From: Chlorella sorokiniana
Lineage: Eukaryota; Chlorophyta; Trebouxiophyceae; Chlorellales; Chlorellaceae
DNA length: 64,000 nucleotides
NCBI GenBank assembly: GCA_025917655.1
Contig: CP084614.1
Coordinates: 930,001-994,000 of the forward strand
Reading direction: 5' to 3'
The position numbers were made by a program, and so were the translations under genes. Position 1 is the first letter of the stretch; each line of letters begins with the position of its first letter. The notes under the pieces were generated by a model. The model saw only the letters and a program-made list of their open reading frames with translations, had not been told where the DNA came from and made no database searches. Below are positions 1 through 11,252 of the stretch, one piece after another.

Positions 1-75
1 GCGAGATTCACGCAGCAGCTTGCAACAGCTGGCGGCTGCCGCCGACTGAACGCTGCGGTTGTAGGGCTAGTTGTT

Positions 76-3000
76 ATGCTTGCTCCTAGAAAGCGCTGCC
101 CATGCATTTCAGGTGGCACGGCAGCCCAATGTCACCCAGGCCCAGGGGGCACGCCTGGCGCTGCGCGCACTCCATCGTTGCGTGGCCGCAGCGGCATCCC
201 TCCCGTGCCCGTGGGTGGGCGCTCGGACAGGGGCCGCGCAGCCGGCGCCCGCGGCAGCAACGGCGTGCTGAGCGAGCCTGCATCGCCACGCTGCGGCGTG
301 CCTGCCGCAGCTGCACCGGCTGGGCTGCTGGGCCTGGCAGACAGCCTGGAGGAGCTGCTGCCGCCCGGGGAAGACGGCGGGCCGGCCGCCAGCACAGACA
401 ACGTGCGCGTCTTTGTCCGCGTGCGGCCCCTGAACGCGCGGGAGCAGGAGGGCGGCGGCGCTGCGGCGCGCGCCTGCGTCAGCTGCCCGCCTGGCGGCCG
501 CGTGGTTGTGCTGTGCGAGGGCGGCCGCCTCGACCCGCTCTCAGCAACCTTTGACCGCGTGTTTGGCCCCGAGGAGGGGCAGGAGGAGGTGTTTGCGGCG
601 GTGGGGGCCCAGATGGTGGACAACTGCATGGCAGGTGGGCATGCACGCGGTGCAGGGGCTGGCAGCTCGGGGTCGACGGGGCAGCGCTGCGCACGCCGCA
701 GAGGCCGCCTGCCAGGCACGTCCAAGGCCGTCTCCGCTCGCCTCTGCGCCTCCACGCCGCTGCAGGCATCAACTCCAGCCTCTTTGTCTACGGCCAGACG
801 GGCGCCGGCAAAACGCACACCATCACGGGGCAGGCGGAGGGGGGCGAGGAGGGCGGCCTGGACGCCAGCTGCGGCCTCACGCTGCGCGTCTTCACCCAGC
901 TCTTCCACCGCATCGCGCAGGAGGAGGGGGAGCACGTGCGCTACACCGTGAAGTGCTAGTGAGCAGAGCGCAGATAGGGATGGGGGCGTGGGGGTGGGTG
1001 TGGGGGACACAACCCTGCTGGGCCCCGGTGCAGCCGCGCGGAGGCAGACACTCTTGTGCAGACGCGCCTGGCAGGCTCTGACCCGGCACAGCAGCTCCCG
1101 CAGCCCACCCACACCCCGCACCCTCTTCTTTCTTCCCCTCCTCGCACCCAGCAACTGCGAGGTGTATGGCGAGGAGGTGAGCGACCTGCTGGCCCCCGGC
1201 TCCAGCGGCCTCCAGATCCGGGACGGCGACCAGCACCAGGGCATCTACGTGGAGGGCCTGTCGGAGCATGCCGTGGTCAACGGTGGGTGGGCGCAGCACG
1301 ACAGGGGCCCAACGCTGGCCGTGCGCTGCCGCAATGGCGGGGCGGATCGGCGGCTCGCACAACTGCGTTGGGGAAGCAGTTTTACCGCCTCGCTGCTTGC
1401 ATCCTGCATCACCCCTGATTCCACCCTGGCCGCCGCCGTGCTGCAGCGGACGACGTGATGCAGCTGATCCAGCGTGGCGCCGCCAACCGCCACACCGCCG
1501 CCACGCGCATGAACGAGCGGTCGTCTCGCTCCCACTCGGTCTTCACGGCGGTGGTGGAGGCGCACGAGGAGCAGGAGGAGAGCGGCGTCACGCGCGTCAC
1601 CTTTGCCAAGCTCAACCTGATCGACCTAGCTGGTGGGGCGCTGGGGGGCTGTGTGGCGCGTGTGAGGGGAGGGAGGCATCAGGAGCTGGGTTGTAGGCAC
1701 GGCGTTGGGCAGCGCCTGCTGGGCCCCTTAAGTGCGGCAGCCCCACCTGCCTGCCAGGCAGCTCGCTGCTCATGCCGGTCTGCCTGGTGCAGCTCTAGGT
1801 TCTGGACAGGGAGGCAGCCGGCATCCTTGCGCTTGGCACTCGTGGTTGTTCGTTTTGCTTGCCCACGCCCTTCCCCGTTGCGTGGCCCCCACAGGCAGCG
1901 AGCGCGTGGGCAAGAGCGGCGCCACGGGCGACCGCCTGGCCGAGGCCAAGGGCATCAACAAGTCGCTGACGACGCTGGGGCGGGTGGTGTCGGCGCTGAC
2001 CGAGCGCCAGCAGCACGTCCCCTACCGCGACTCCAAGCTCACCTTCCTGCTCAAGGAGTCGCTGGGTGGGCGGCGGCAGGGCGGCAGCCCTCCAACGCTC
2101 TGCGCTGTAGCAGGGCGGGCCAGCGTTCCGTGCTTGTGAGCTTGGCTGCAGGGAAGGGAACAGGCAGGCCGTGCCGGGTGCCGATCGCCGCACCTTACCG
2201 CCGGTGCAGGCGGCAACGCCCAGACGTCCATCATCGCCTGCGTGTCCCCCGCCGAGGACAGCGCGCAGGAGACGCACAGCACGCTCGTGTTTGCGGCGGG
2301 GGCCAAAAAGATCCGCAACAAGGTGGCCGGCGGCGCTGCTGGCGACGGCCGGGGCTGCTGCGCACCCCCATGCTCTGCCTGCTGGGGAGCAATGCACCGC
2401 CCCTGCTCCCGCTGGGCTCGCAGATGTATTATGTTTCTGTATAGTGCATTTGGCAATGTTGCACCGGAGCCTGGGCTGCACCCTGGCTTGCCCTGCTGCC
2501 TGCCGCTGCGCCCCATCTGGTCCCCTGGTGCCCCCTGCTCTTCCCCCGCAGGCTGTCGTCAACCGAGACACGGTGGGCGACCTGCGGGCGCTGCAGCTGG
2601 AGAATGCGCGGCTGCAGCGGGAGCTGGCCAAGCGGGAGGTACGGAGGCATGCTGGGGCAAGGGTGGCGCCTCCAGTCCCTGCCTGCAGAGGCTGGCATGG
2701 CGCAGCCGCTGGCCAGGCTGCTTGGGCCTGGGTGCAGCTGCATTGTGCGGCTGAGCAGCCCTGAGCCGGCCCCTCGCAGGATGTATTGGCGGCGGAGCTC
2801 CGGCAGCAGCTGGCGGCAGCCCAGGTCTCGGCGGCGGCGTCCGCGGAGCGCGTTGCGGCGGCGGAGGAGAGGCAGCAGCAGCTGGAGGCGGCGCTGAACG
2901 AGCGGCACTCGGCGCTGCAGCAGCGCAACGCGGAGCTGTCGCTCGTGCGGAAGGTGGGTGGCGCTGACGTGGCATGCCTGACGACTTGGCCTGCCCCTGG

Positions 3001-5092
3001 CTGCCGCTTCCTGGCTGGCGCAAGCAGCCCGAGCTCTGCTGCCTTCCTCCTTTGCCTGGGTGCCGCAGGAGGTTGGGGATGCACGCGCCACCTGTGACCT
3101 GCTGCAAAAGGATCGGGAGGAGCTGATTGACCACAACGCAGCGCTGACGGAGCGGGTGACTGGGGGGCTTGGCTGTGTGCGGACAACAGCAGTGGCAGCA
3201 GCGCTTCCACGGTGTATTGCGAGGGCAGCTTTCCCTGTTGCTCATTGACGTCGGGAATATAGTGTGTGCCGAGGACGGGCGGGCCTCTTCTTCGTGCCCA
3301 TGCGTCGCACCGCCGCTTTGTGATGTTGTAAAGTCGGGATGCCTGCGCTGTGCCCTCGGCTGGGCTGCAGGTAGACAGCTTGCAGAACAGCCTGCAAGAC
3401 TGCCGTGATGCGCTGCGGGCAGCCCAGCAGGACTCGGCAACGGCGCATGAGGTGGGCCACTTGCACGTGTTGCTGCCGGGAAAAGGCCTCTGGCGCACAA
3501 GCCCCGCAGCGCGCCCACCTTTGCAGCCCCCTCCTACTGTACCCCCCCCAAAACACCACACCTTACCCCTGCCTCCTCCTCTGCAGCGCTGCGAGGCAGC
3601 CTTGTCGCTGCAGCGGGCGGCTGAGGATGAGGCGCGCTCGCTGCAGCACGACAAGGATCGGCTGGCGGCGGATGTGGCCCGCGCCACCGCTGACCTGGGC
3701 AAGGCGGCGCAGGTGCTGGGGCAGGGGAGGCGGAGCCTGGATGCTGCCGTCTTGACCCGCCGACAGCTGCACGGAAGGATGCGGGCAGGGATGCTGCGGC
3801 CATACAGCACCGTTTTGGAGCGCGTGCCCGCTGCTGCCTGGCTGGCTGATGAGGCGCGATTGGGTGCAACCGTTTGCATGCTGCTCTCCCCTCACAGGCC
3901 TTGGAGGAGAGCGAGCGGTCAAAGAAGGCGCTGCGGCGGGAGGTGGAGCAGGTGGGTGGAGGGGAAGTGGGGATTGGAACACTCCTGTGGCGGAGGAGGG
4001 GCAGGAAGAGCTTCCGCTGTGCTCGTGATGGGGGGCAGGGGGGGGGGGGGGCAGGGCATGCGTGGACCAGAAGCGGAAGGCTTAGGGTTGACATTTGGAG
4101 AAAGGAAGCCCTGCTATGTTTGAGCAGAAGGCGACAGTCTGGATCTCGCCTGTCGTTGCTTTCTGCCCCCGCACCCCCACCCCACCCAACACACACACGC
4201 AAACTCCTCCCACCGAACACCACCCCCAACCCCCTCCAACCCTGCAGCTGCTCTCCGACCTGCGGCGGCGGCAGCGCGAGCTGGTGGACACGCAGGAGCT
4301 GGCGGCAGCACGGGAGGAGCGGCTGCGGGGGGGGAGGTTGGGGAGCTGACAGAGGTGCGCTGAGAGGGGAGCTGGGGAGTGGATGGGGCGGTGCAAGCAG
4401 CAGGCTTGCGGGGATGCACAGCCCCCTTCTTGCCGCACCCCTCCTGCATCCCAAGCGCGCCCAACCCGGCGCGGTGTGCGCAGGCGCTGGCGGGGCGGTC
4501 TGCGCAGCTGACGGAGCTGGAGGGGAAGCTGGCGGCGGAGGCGGTGTGCACGGCCAAGTACCGGCGCATGGTGGGCGAAATCGGCAAGCTCATCGACTGG
4601 GCGCAGTCGACGTCGCCGCTGCCGCCCACGCTGGGCGGCCGCACCAGCCCCGCCGGCTACTCGAGCTTGTTGGCCTACGGGGGCAGCGCGCGGTGAGGGG
4701 GAGGCAGGGGAGCCCATCAGTCCCCTTTTCTTGTTTGTGGGTGGGTGGGACAGGGCCGCTTGGCATGTGCCAAGGTGCTGCGTTCTACAGGCAATACGAC
4801 TGCCGGGGCTCACCTTGCGTGGGCGAGGCAGCGTGATTTCCCAGATCACATGCTTAGCAGGCTGCTGCTCGTCCGTGTTCCCACACTTTGCATAAGCGTG
4901 CCTGTCCTGTTGCTGTTTGCAGGCTATCCTTTGGCAGCGGAGCGCCCCGTGTCGCCGCTGGGAGACGCATCCAACCAGCGAGGCGGGCCAGGGTCTGCGG
5001 CACGCCGCACCGCTTCGCCTGCCAAGCGGCTGGTGCAGGTGCCCAGCCCCGCGGGCCGGAGCCCTATTCCATCGCCCGCCAAGTTCCGTTGA
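76..5092 (+). CDS. kinesin-12 family motor protein
   Basis: This is a microtubule plus-end motor with an N-terminal head. The motor domain starts near residue 108 ([11 protein letters not shown]). It continues through the P-loop GQTGAGKT, switch [10 protein letters not shown], switch [21 protein letters not shown], and the neck region ending [10 protein letters not shown], which is typical of kinesin-12 (KIF15/PAKRP/POK). A heptad-rich coiled coil follows. Exons I could place: 76-634, 766-958, 1152-1282, 1447-1632, 1895-2065, 2210-2322, 2552-2638, 2780-2953, 3069-3155, 3371-3451, 3587-3712, 3898-3951, about 4249-4350 and 4484-4692. The last exon is uncertain. A stop lies directly at 4694-4696, while a Ser/Pro-rich frame ends at 5092 ([15 protein letters not shown]). 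The frame also slips near an eight-G run at about 4327. The first ATG used is the earliest in frame, so roughly 100 residues precede the motor. Kinesin-12 proteins act at the spindle or phragmoplast in plants; that role here is inference. Confidence 0.88.
4029..4056. repeat. G-run inside kinesin intron
   Basis: This is an almost pure guanine tract broken by single C or A bases, lying in the intron between the 3898-3951 exon and the next one. It could fold as a G-quadruplex in the RNA, and it is the kind of tract whose length is easily miscalled. Confidence 0.6.
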
Positions 5093-5580
5093 CAAGGAGG
5101 GCCCGCCTGACGGCCACCAGCTGTCTTTATCGGACACAACGGCACTCCCCCTGGTCACATGTCTGTTATATGCTTCCGTCCTGACGTGTATTGTCCGTTC
5201 TAGTGTTGGATTCATGTATGCCTTTCTTGATTCTTGGTCAGCATTGTAGCTTGGCGGCCTTCTCCTGCACCAGGCCCACAAGCGCTGAGTGAGAGCGTAG
5301 AACCGAGGGCGGAGGGCCCGCCGCAGCAGACAGGGCGACCCCCACTGCAGTTTCACTCATTGATGTATATGGTTTGGCTGATGTATCTACAGCCAATCTC
5401 GAGGCGAGAAGGATAACCAAATCTGACAACCGCTTGCCCGACATGTCGCCGTGCCAGCTGGCGCACAAGCAGCGCAACAAGCCGCCCGGAAGTTGTTCAA
5501 ACGCGGTGCGTTTCGCTTTGCTATTTATTCGACTCCACGGTTTGGCGTCAACCATTCGAGCGTTTCAAGAAGCACCCACC
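5093..5580. other. kinesin 3' region and next promoter
   Basis: No coding exon could be supported here. The stretch is visibly richer in A and T than the flanking genes, including several TGTAT/TTGTA motifs. It should hold the kinesin 3'UTR and the promoter/5'UTR of the secreted-protein gene that starts at 5581. Confidence 0.5.
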
Positions 5581-6485
5581 ATGCGCGTCGCTCATGTCGC
5601 ACTCCTTCTCTTGCTCGCTAGCAGCGCCCGGGCAAACATTTTCGACACCATTGGGGACGCCATCTCTGATGCTGCTGGAGCCGTGGTGGGGGCAGGTGCG
5701 CCTCGCCAGTGATAGTGTTGCTGCTGCCCCTGGCAGGGCACCGCTCCGTGGCATGGCCTGCTGCCGGTGCTTGCTGCACTAGGCCCTGCCAGTTCGCCCT
5801 GAAGAGGCCAGTTCCCTTCCGGCCCTTGTCTGGTGTACTTGCTGCAGGTGCAACAGCAGTCGACGCAGTCGGGGGCGTCGCTCGGACGTGGGCGGTTCAG
5901 TGGTGAATGCCGGCGAGGCGGCGGTGGATGCGGTGTCGGGGGCCGCCACCAGCGCGTGGGACTGGACCAAGAACGCGGCAAACTGGGTGGCTTGCAGGAG
6001 CGTGGACCTGACGGTGTTCAACTTTGACCCGTGCTGGGCGGCGCCGCCTCCAACCTGTGCACCCCGGACTGCAAGGCCGAGCTGGAGAAGCTGCCGCAGT
6101 CCTGCGTGAGTGGCAGATGTCAGGCCGATGGGCAGCAATTGGGCATGCCTGTTGCGCAGAGGGCAGCGCGGTTGCCTTGTCGGCTGCCCTGGCGCTGGGG
6201 ATGACCGACCTCGCACAGCCCACGGACCCGCGTGCCTGCCTGGCGCCGCTGCCGCCCCCAGCATCCCCCCCCCCTCCCCCGCTGCCCCTGCAGCTCAACG
6301 AGTTCCTGGCCGACCTGTTCAGCTCCGGCGACGACGCCACCATCGACCGCGTTGAGGCGCAGCTGGTGGCCTGCGGCATCTCTTACGACCCCGAGGCCGT
6401 GGGCGCCGCCCTGGCCCCCGCACCCGCCCCCACGCCAGAGGCAGCGCCCGAGCCTGAGCGCCGCGTGCCGCCGCCTGTCACGTGA
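5581..6485 (+). CDS. small secreted cysteine-containing protein, unknown
   Basis: I do not recognise a family. The start is supported by a good signal peptide: MRVAHVALLLLLASSARA followed by NIFDTIGDAISD. The mature part has Ala/Gly/Asp-rich amphipathic segments that resemble each other (DAISDAAGAVVGAG, VDAVGGVA, AAVDAVSGAATSAW). A cysteine-bearing helical part follows (LCTPDCKAELEKLPQSC, then LNEFLADLFSSGDDATIDR and VEAQLVACGIS), and the protein ends in a Pro/Ala-rich tail. Exon 1 is 5581-5695 with a GTGCGC donor. The last exon starts near 6295 after CCCTGCAG. Between them the readable frame changes twice, near 5885 and 6030, so the middle exon boundaries are not settled; short introns or one-base errors could explain this. 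A TGTAA poly(A)-type signal lies at 6495-6499, just after the stop. The product is probably exported or cell-wall associated (inference from the signal peptide). Confidence 0.6.
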
Positions 6486-6494
6486 TCACGCCGC

Positions 6495-6499
6495 TGTAA
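6495..6499 (+). terminator. TGTAA poly(A) signal
   Basis: This pentamer lies about ten bases after the stop of the secreted-protein gene. TGTAA is the usual green-algal polyadenylation signal. The short distance makes it a candidate only. Confidence 0.4.
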
Positions 6500-6977
6500 C
6501 TGCGCATCGAGATGCGTGTTCCTCTTAGCAAGGCCAGCAGATGACGGCAAGGCGTTGTTTGTTTTGCGCACGCACACCTGTGGTGCGCGGTGCGACGTGG
6601 TTGGCTCCATGCGTGCGGGACGCAGGCTGTCGCCCATTCGCTCTTTTCATTTCACTCTAAGCCATGCTTTCATCCCTCCCTGACTATTGTGTGTCTCCCA
6701 GGCAGCCAGCTGCTGACGCGTTGGCTGCGGCTGGCCAGCGTGCCGCCCTCGTAGCAGTTGCAATGCAGTTGTTGCAAGCAGGATGCCAGCAGGCTGCGCC
6801 GCAAGCAGTGGTGCATCCAAACTTGGGGCAACAGCCCTGACCGTATGGCAGTGGTTGACACACCTGTCTGTGCAGCTTGGCACAGTATGCTGCTTGCCAT
6901 CTTGGCTCCCAGGGAGCCATGCGTAAGTAAGTGCAAGGGAAGTGGTGCAACACAGAAGCAGAACTGAAGGTGGGCGC
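6500..6977. other. convergent intergenic region
   Basis: No exon is seen here. The stretch lies between the 3' ends of the secreted-protein gene (+) and the SRPBCC gene (-) and presumably holds both 3'UTRs. Confidence 0.5.
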
Positions 6978-9236
6978 CTACTCTTCGGCAGGGTCGGCCG
7001 CCTTTTTGGTGCGCCGCTTGCTCAAGGGGTTGGCCACCGCCGGCGCCGCGGCCTTCTTGCCGCGCTTTTTGGGCGCCGCCGCCGCCGCTGCCGCCGCCTC
7101 CGCGTCGGCTGCGTCCGCCGCCGCTGTCGCCGCCGCCACTGCCGCGTCGTCCTCGAGCGCCTCTGCCCTCGCCGCCGCCGCCGCCGCCGTCTGCTGCTGC
7201 TCCTGCCACCGGGCCTTGTCCTCCTGGAACTGCGCCTCAGCCTCACCCGCCTGCTGCATGTGCTTGGGCAGGTCTGCGGGCGAGTGAGCGGCGCGGCAGC
7301 GACACGTCAGCAGCACGCCTAGGCGCGCCTGGCAAGCCAAGCTGCGAGAGCCTGTCTGCTCGCTGCCCACCGCCCAGCCGAAACCCAGCAGGCGGCACGC
7401 CGCAGCCGCTGTACAGCCTGCTGCCCGCTGCCGTCCCCCAGCCCCGCCACCCACCCTCGCGGATTTGGCGCATGTTCTCCTCAGCCTCTGCCAGCGCCTC
7501 CGCCACGTCCACCTCCTCCACCCACTCCTTCATCGCCGCCATGCCCGCGTTCAGCTTGCGGTCCACATCCGCAAACACCGCCATGCGTCCCGCAAACTCG
7601 TAAAGGACACCTGTGGGGCGGCGGGGGAAGAGAGGGGGGGGGGGTTGAGGGGGCAGGGACCCCGGGGCACGCACACACACGCGCGAGCAGCACAGGCCAG
7701 CACCGCAGCTGTCAGCCTTTGGAAGCACCCGCTGCAGAGTCGACGACGTGCCAGCCCCCTCCACTGCTGAGCAAGCAAACAGAAACGAGGGTGCACCAGG
7801 CAGAGGGGGAAGGGCTCACGTGGCAGCAGGTACGAGACGCGCAGCACGACATTGGTGGCGGGCGGCGCCCCCGCCTCGCCCTCCCCCTCCTGGAACAGCA
7901 CCGCCGCCACGATGGGGGCGCCATCTATGGGCTCCTCCAGGATGTACTTGCCCGCCTCGGCGGTACGGCGCAGCGCCACGTAAAGCTCCAGCCAGGGGGT
8001 CATGGCTGCGGGCGGTGGGGGGAAAGAGGGGGGCAGCTGGCCGTCAGGGGAGGGGTGGGCCTGGCAGGCAGGCGGGAAGTGAGCGGTTACGAGTGGTGGG
8101 GAGCGGGCGGCAAGAACAGCGGGCAGGAAGTGGATGGCGGAGCTAGCCGGGCGGGTTTGTGGCCCCTGTGAAGTACACCGCTGGCGGGGAGCGCTGGCCG
8201 GGGTGTCAGAATGAGGAGCACGCTCGCTGTCGCAACCTCAGACAAACCAGCAGCCGAGGCAGGCGGGGAGGCGCGCCGCCACGGCCCAACAGGTTGCTGG
8301 GCTGCCAGTCATGCCCCCTGCCGCCCGCTCTGCCCCCTGCCGCCCGCTCGCAGCTCCCCCAACCATGCAGCGTGGCGGCGGTGCGCGCGGCAGTACAGCG
8401 TGCTCACCCCAGCGGTACCACATGTTGAGTGCACACACGTCCTCCGCCCCCTCTGTGAACCCCACGTCTTCAATCATGCCAAACCACTCGGGCCAGTTGA
8501 GCCGGTTCTCCCACAGCGCATACACCTCGCTGCGGCCAGGCGGGCGCAGTGGAGGGGATGGGCGGCGGGTGGGCAACGCGGCCAGCGGGCGCACACGAGC
8601 GCCGCATGCCCGGTGGCACGGATGCCACCTGAGATACTGCAGGCCCTTGCGCCCTCTGCGGCTGCTGGATGGCCCACCTGAGGGGGCGCTCCACGCGCAC
8701 CACCACCTCATGCTTCAGCTGAACGTCGGTGAAGTCAATCAGGTCGTAGGGGGTGTAGCCTGCGGGGGGTGAGAGGGTGGGCAGGCGTGCGCTGTGCCAT
8801 AGCAAGGCGCATGCACGGGTGCGGCGCTGAATAGGGTCAGTCTGCAAGCCGCAATTCCCCGCCCCTCCCCCTCACCTCCCCTGCCCTCCAGCGCATCCGG
8901 CATGCCGTCCAGGTACACATCGTCGCTGAGAATGCCGACCTCGTTGGGACCGATGGGCTCACCCCAGGCATCCAGCTGCTCCTCCTCAGCCGCTGCAGCG
9001 GCGGCAAGGGTGGTGCCACGTGTCGCCGCGCCGCCTGCCTGCTGCTGCAGCGGCCGGCCGCAGACCCTGCAGCCATGTGCGGCGCATGGTGGATTCAGTG
9101 TTGGCCTGCGCTGGCAATGCCTCCGAGAGCAGGTGCGCAGGCTGGAGGATGGGCAGCTGGCAGCCGCGAGCTGCAGGCGGCGGCTGGACCATCCAAACAT
9201 GCATGGGCAAGAGCTTGGCTGCACAGAGGCGGGCAT
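6978..9236 (-). CDS. plastid SRPBCC (cyclase/dehydrase-like) protein
   Basis: This protein carries a START/Bet v1-like lipid or hydrophobic-ligand binding fold of the type found in cyanobacteria and plastids. Starting at 9236 it opens with a Ser/Arg-rich, acid-poor stretch that fits a plastid transit peptide, then an acidic linker (EEEQLDAWGEPIGPNEVG). The SRPBCC core follows: YDLIDFTDVQLKHEVVV, ALWENRLNWPEWFGMIEDVG, TPWLELYVALRRT, PPATNVVLRVSYLLP and GRMAVFADVDRKLNAGM. The D/N-W-P-x-W block and the closing hydrophobic helix match the family. The tail is Gln/Ala-rich with Lys/Arg clusters (PKKRGKKAAA, SKRRTKKAADPAEE), which is unusual. At least six exons are separated by short GC-rich introns, roughly 9236-8878, 8763-8680, 8535-8410, 8003-7820, 7611-7455 and 7272-6978. 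The ligand is not known. Some plastid relatives carry the domain beside other enzymes, but this copy is stand-alone. Confidence 0.72.
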
Positions 9237-9868
9237 GCCGGCACCTGTTACTGCTGCTCGTCAAGCTGCACGGACGCTGGCCAACGCGAGAAGAGGTTGT
9301 GGGGGAGTGGGTCTTGGCCACGATGCCGCGCCATGGGCGGCAACTGCGTGCATATGAGCCGCCATTGCGTTTCGAAGACTATAATGCGCGGCTGCTGTCA
9401 GCCTGTTGTGGCGGCGAGGGTCGGGACCAGAATAGAAGAGCCCTGGTGAGAGCACAAACTGTAGAAACCCGTGATTATGACTACGTAGGAAGCGAGTGCA
9501 TTAGGCATGCAAGTCACATTGTCGGTGCCTCCTGAACCCTGCAGCGGCGTGGCACGCCAGCGCCTGCTGTGCTGCGGTCCACAAATGCCTGTTGCCTGTT
9601 CAACATGAAGCCATCGGCGCAGACTCCCCTGTTCACCCATTACGTGCAGTTGATTTCCGTGGTTGAATCTTGCATTGACAGCGGGGTCAAGGGAAGGAAA
9701 CCCAGCAACGGGCAGGCTTGCTGGTGGGGCACAGCCATGAGTGTGGACGCGTTTGCGCTGCTAGCTGGTATGGAAGGTCATAGTCAAGTTGGAAAGCGCA
9801 CAAAGAAAGCAACACAGCCGCCAAAACTGTCGGTGGCCTGCTGCCACCCGAAACACTGGGCATGCGGC
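9237..9868. other. SRPBCC promoter side and downstream UTR
   Basis: No coding exon is seen. The region lies upstream of the SRPBCC start at 9236 (-) and downstream of the small gene ending at 9869 (-). It should hold the SRPBCC promoter/5'UTR and the 3'UTR of its neighbour. Confidence 0.45.
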
Positions 9869-10314
9869 TCAGAAGCCGCGCCGGCCGAGCCGCCGCACGC
9901 CCTCCCGCTGCCCTCCACCCAGCATCTTGCCCAGAGCCTCCCCAAGGTCGGAAAAAGCCTTCTCAATGTTGTACCGCCAGTCTGGGGGAAGTGGGCGCAG
10001 GACTGCCTCCGCAAACCCTGCCCACGGCTGCAACAGTGAGGGAGCAGTGCCCAGTCGTCAGTCGTCGGCCAACAAAATCGCCACCCGCTTGCCCCTCTCC
10101 CCCTCAAGCTGGCACCTCCCGTCACAAAACTCAAGACACTCACGTGGCTCCCTGTCTGGCTGAGCTCCCGCGCCGACTTGCCGCTGAGCGAGTGCTGGAA
10201 GCCGCCGCCCGCCGACACCATCTGCCGCGACTTCTTCTTGCAGCTCTCCTCGCTGCTGCGCGACAGCTTGGGCTGCTTGCTGCCCGTTTGGCTGCGAGGA
10301 AGGACTGCTGCCAT
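9869..10314 (-). CDS. small two-exon protein, 109 residues, unknown
   Basis: The gene is not recognised but is structurally clean. Exon 1 (10314-10144, 57 codons) starts MAAVLPRSQTGSKQPKLSR and is Ser/Lys/Arg-rich. It ends at a perfect GTGAGT donor. Exon 2 (10027-9869) follows a TTGCAG acceptor in the same phase and encodes PWAGFAEAVLRPLPPDW, then RYNIEKAFSDLGEALGKML, and the basic end REGVRRLGRRGF before TGA. The second exon is amphipathic and predicted helical. No signal peptide or membrane span is visible. The basic N-terminus with few acidic residues could be an organelle presequence or a nucleic-acid-binding tail; neither is proven. The third frame of the same DNA is also open for 200 codons but ignores the splice sites, so it was not used. 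Confidence 0.6.
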
Positions 10315-11252
10315 GCTGCCAGGCAGGTGGAGAGCGCACAGCCTGCAGTCAACATGGAGTGCAGGCGGCGTGCACGGCTGGGGCATCGGTGAGGGCTACA
10401 GGGCTCAGTGTCGGACGAAGCTGCACGATACTGGTGGCAAATATAGTGGTTTACACACACTGCAGGATTAAACTGGCTCCAACACCCGACGATAGGCGCT
10501 CGCCGCTCACCTCGTTGCCCTGTCCCGCTGGTGGCAGTAGTTATGCTGGAAGAACTGTACTCAACACACTAGACCAACGATGCACAGTTCCACAAGGCTC
10601 GCACCTCGCTTGTGTGGCGAAGGGGGCGAGCGTAGCGGTCTCAGCGCGCGCCCATCAGGGAACTCACAATGTGTTCCTCCCTGAACTGGCGAAGCCATCA
10701 TGATTCGACTCAATCTTTGATCCACTACTACAATTTACAGCGCTTCGGCAGTGATGCTTTGCACGCTGAAGCTGCTGCAGGCTATCCGCTGAGCCAAAGC
10801 CGACCGCCCAGCTAGTTTGACTGCAACTTATCAGGGCTGGCCGGGTGCATGATGCCAGCAGGCCTGAAGAACACGTCATGCTATCTATATTATATGAAAA
10901 GCTTTGGCAAGCCACATTACGCATGTTGAATACTGCTGTGCGCCCGCATGCATGCGGACCCGCTCACTCGCTGCCGTGACGGCTGCTGCCGCCTTGCATC
11001 CTGCTTGGGCAGCCCGTTCATGAATGCGCAGGAGTCAAGGCCGGCATTGAAGCCGTTGGATAACAATCTTCGGGTTCAGTCCATGCCGTGTCGGCTGGCA
11101 GCCTGGGCAGGAAGGATTCAACATGGCCAGTCGGGTGATACTGTGGCATCCCACCGATGTATCACAGAACCCAACGTCACAACGAAACCTGACACAGCTC
11201 AACTGGAGGAGAGTCGAGCTGCGCACACTGGGGAGGAGTGCCTCTGGGCGGC
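10315..11252. promoter_or_regulatory. divergent intergenic region
   Basis: About 940 bp lie between the small 109-residue gene (-) and the GARP factor gene (+). The sequence is clearly lower in GC than the rest of the window, especially around 10690-10930, and contains no convincing exon. It should hold the promoters of both genes. Confidence 0.5.

Noticed and set aside
132-1244. 370-codon open frame on the minus strand
   Set aside because: It lies opposite the kinesin motor exons. High-GC coding DNA often leaves the antisense frame open, and the translation has no domain.
1795-3879. Nearly 700-codon open frame on the minus strand
   Set aside because: It runs through kinesin exons and introns alike without regard to splice sites, and is low-complexity Arg/Ser/Ala sequence. 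It is an antisense shadow.
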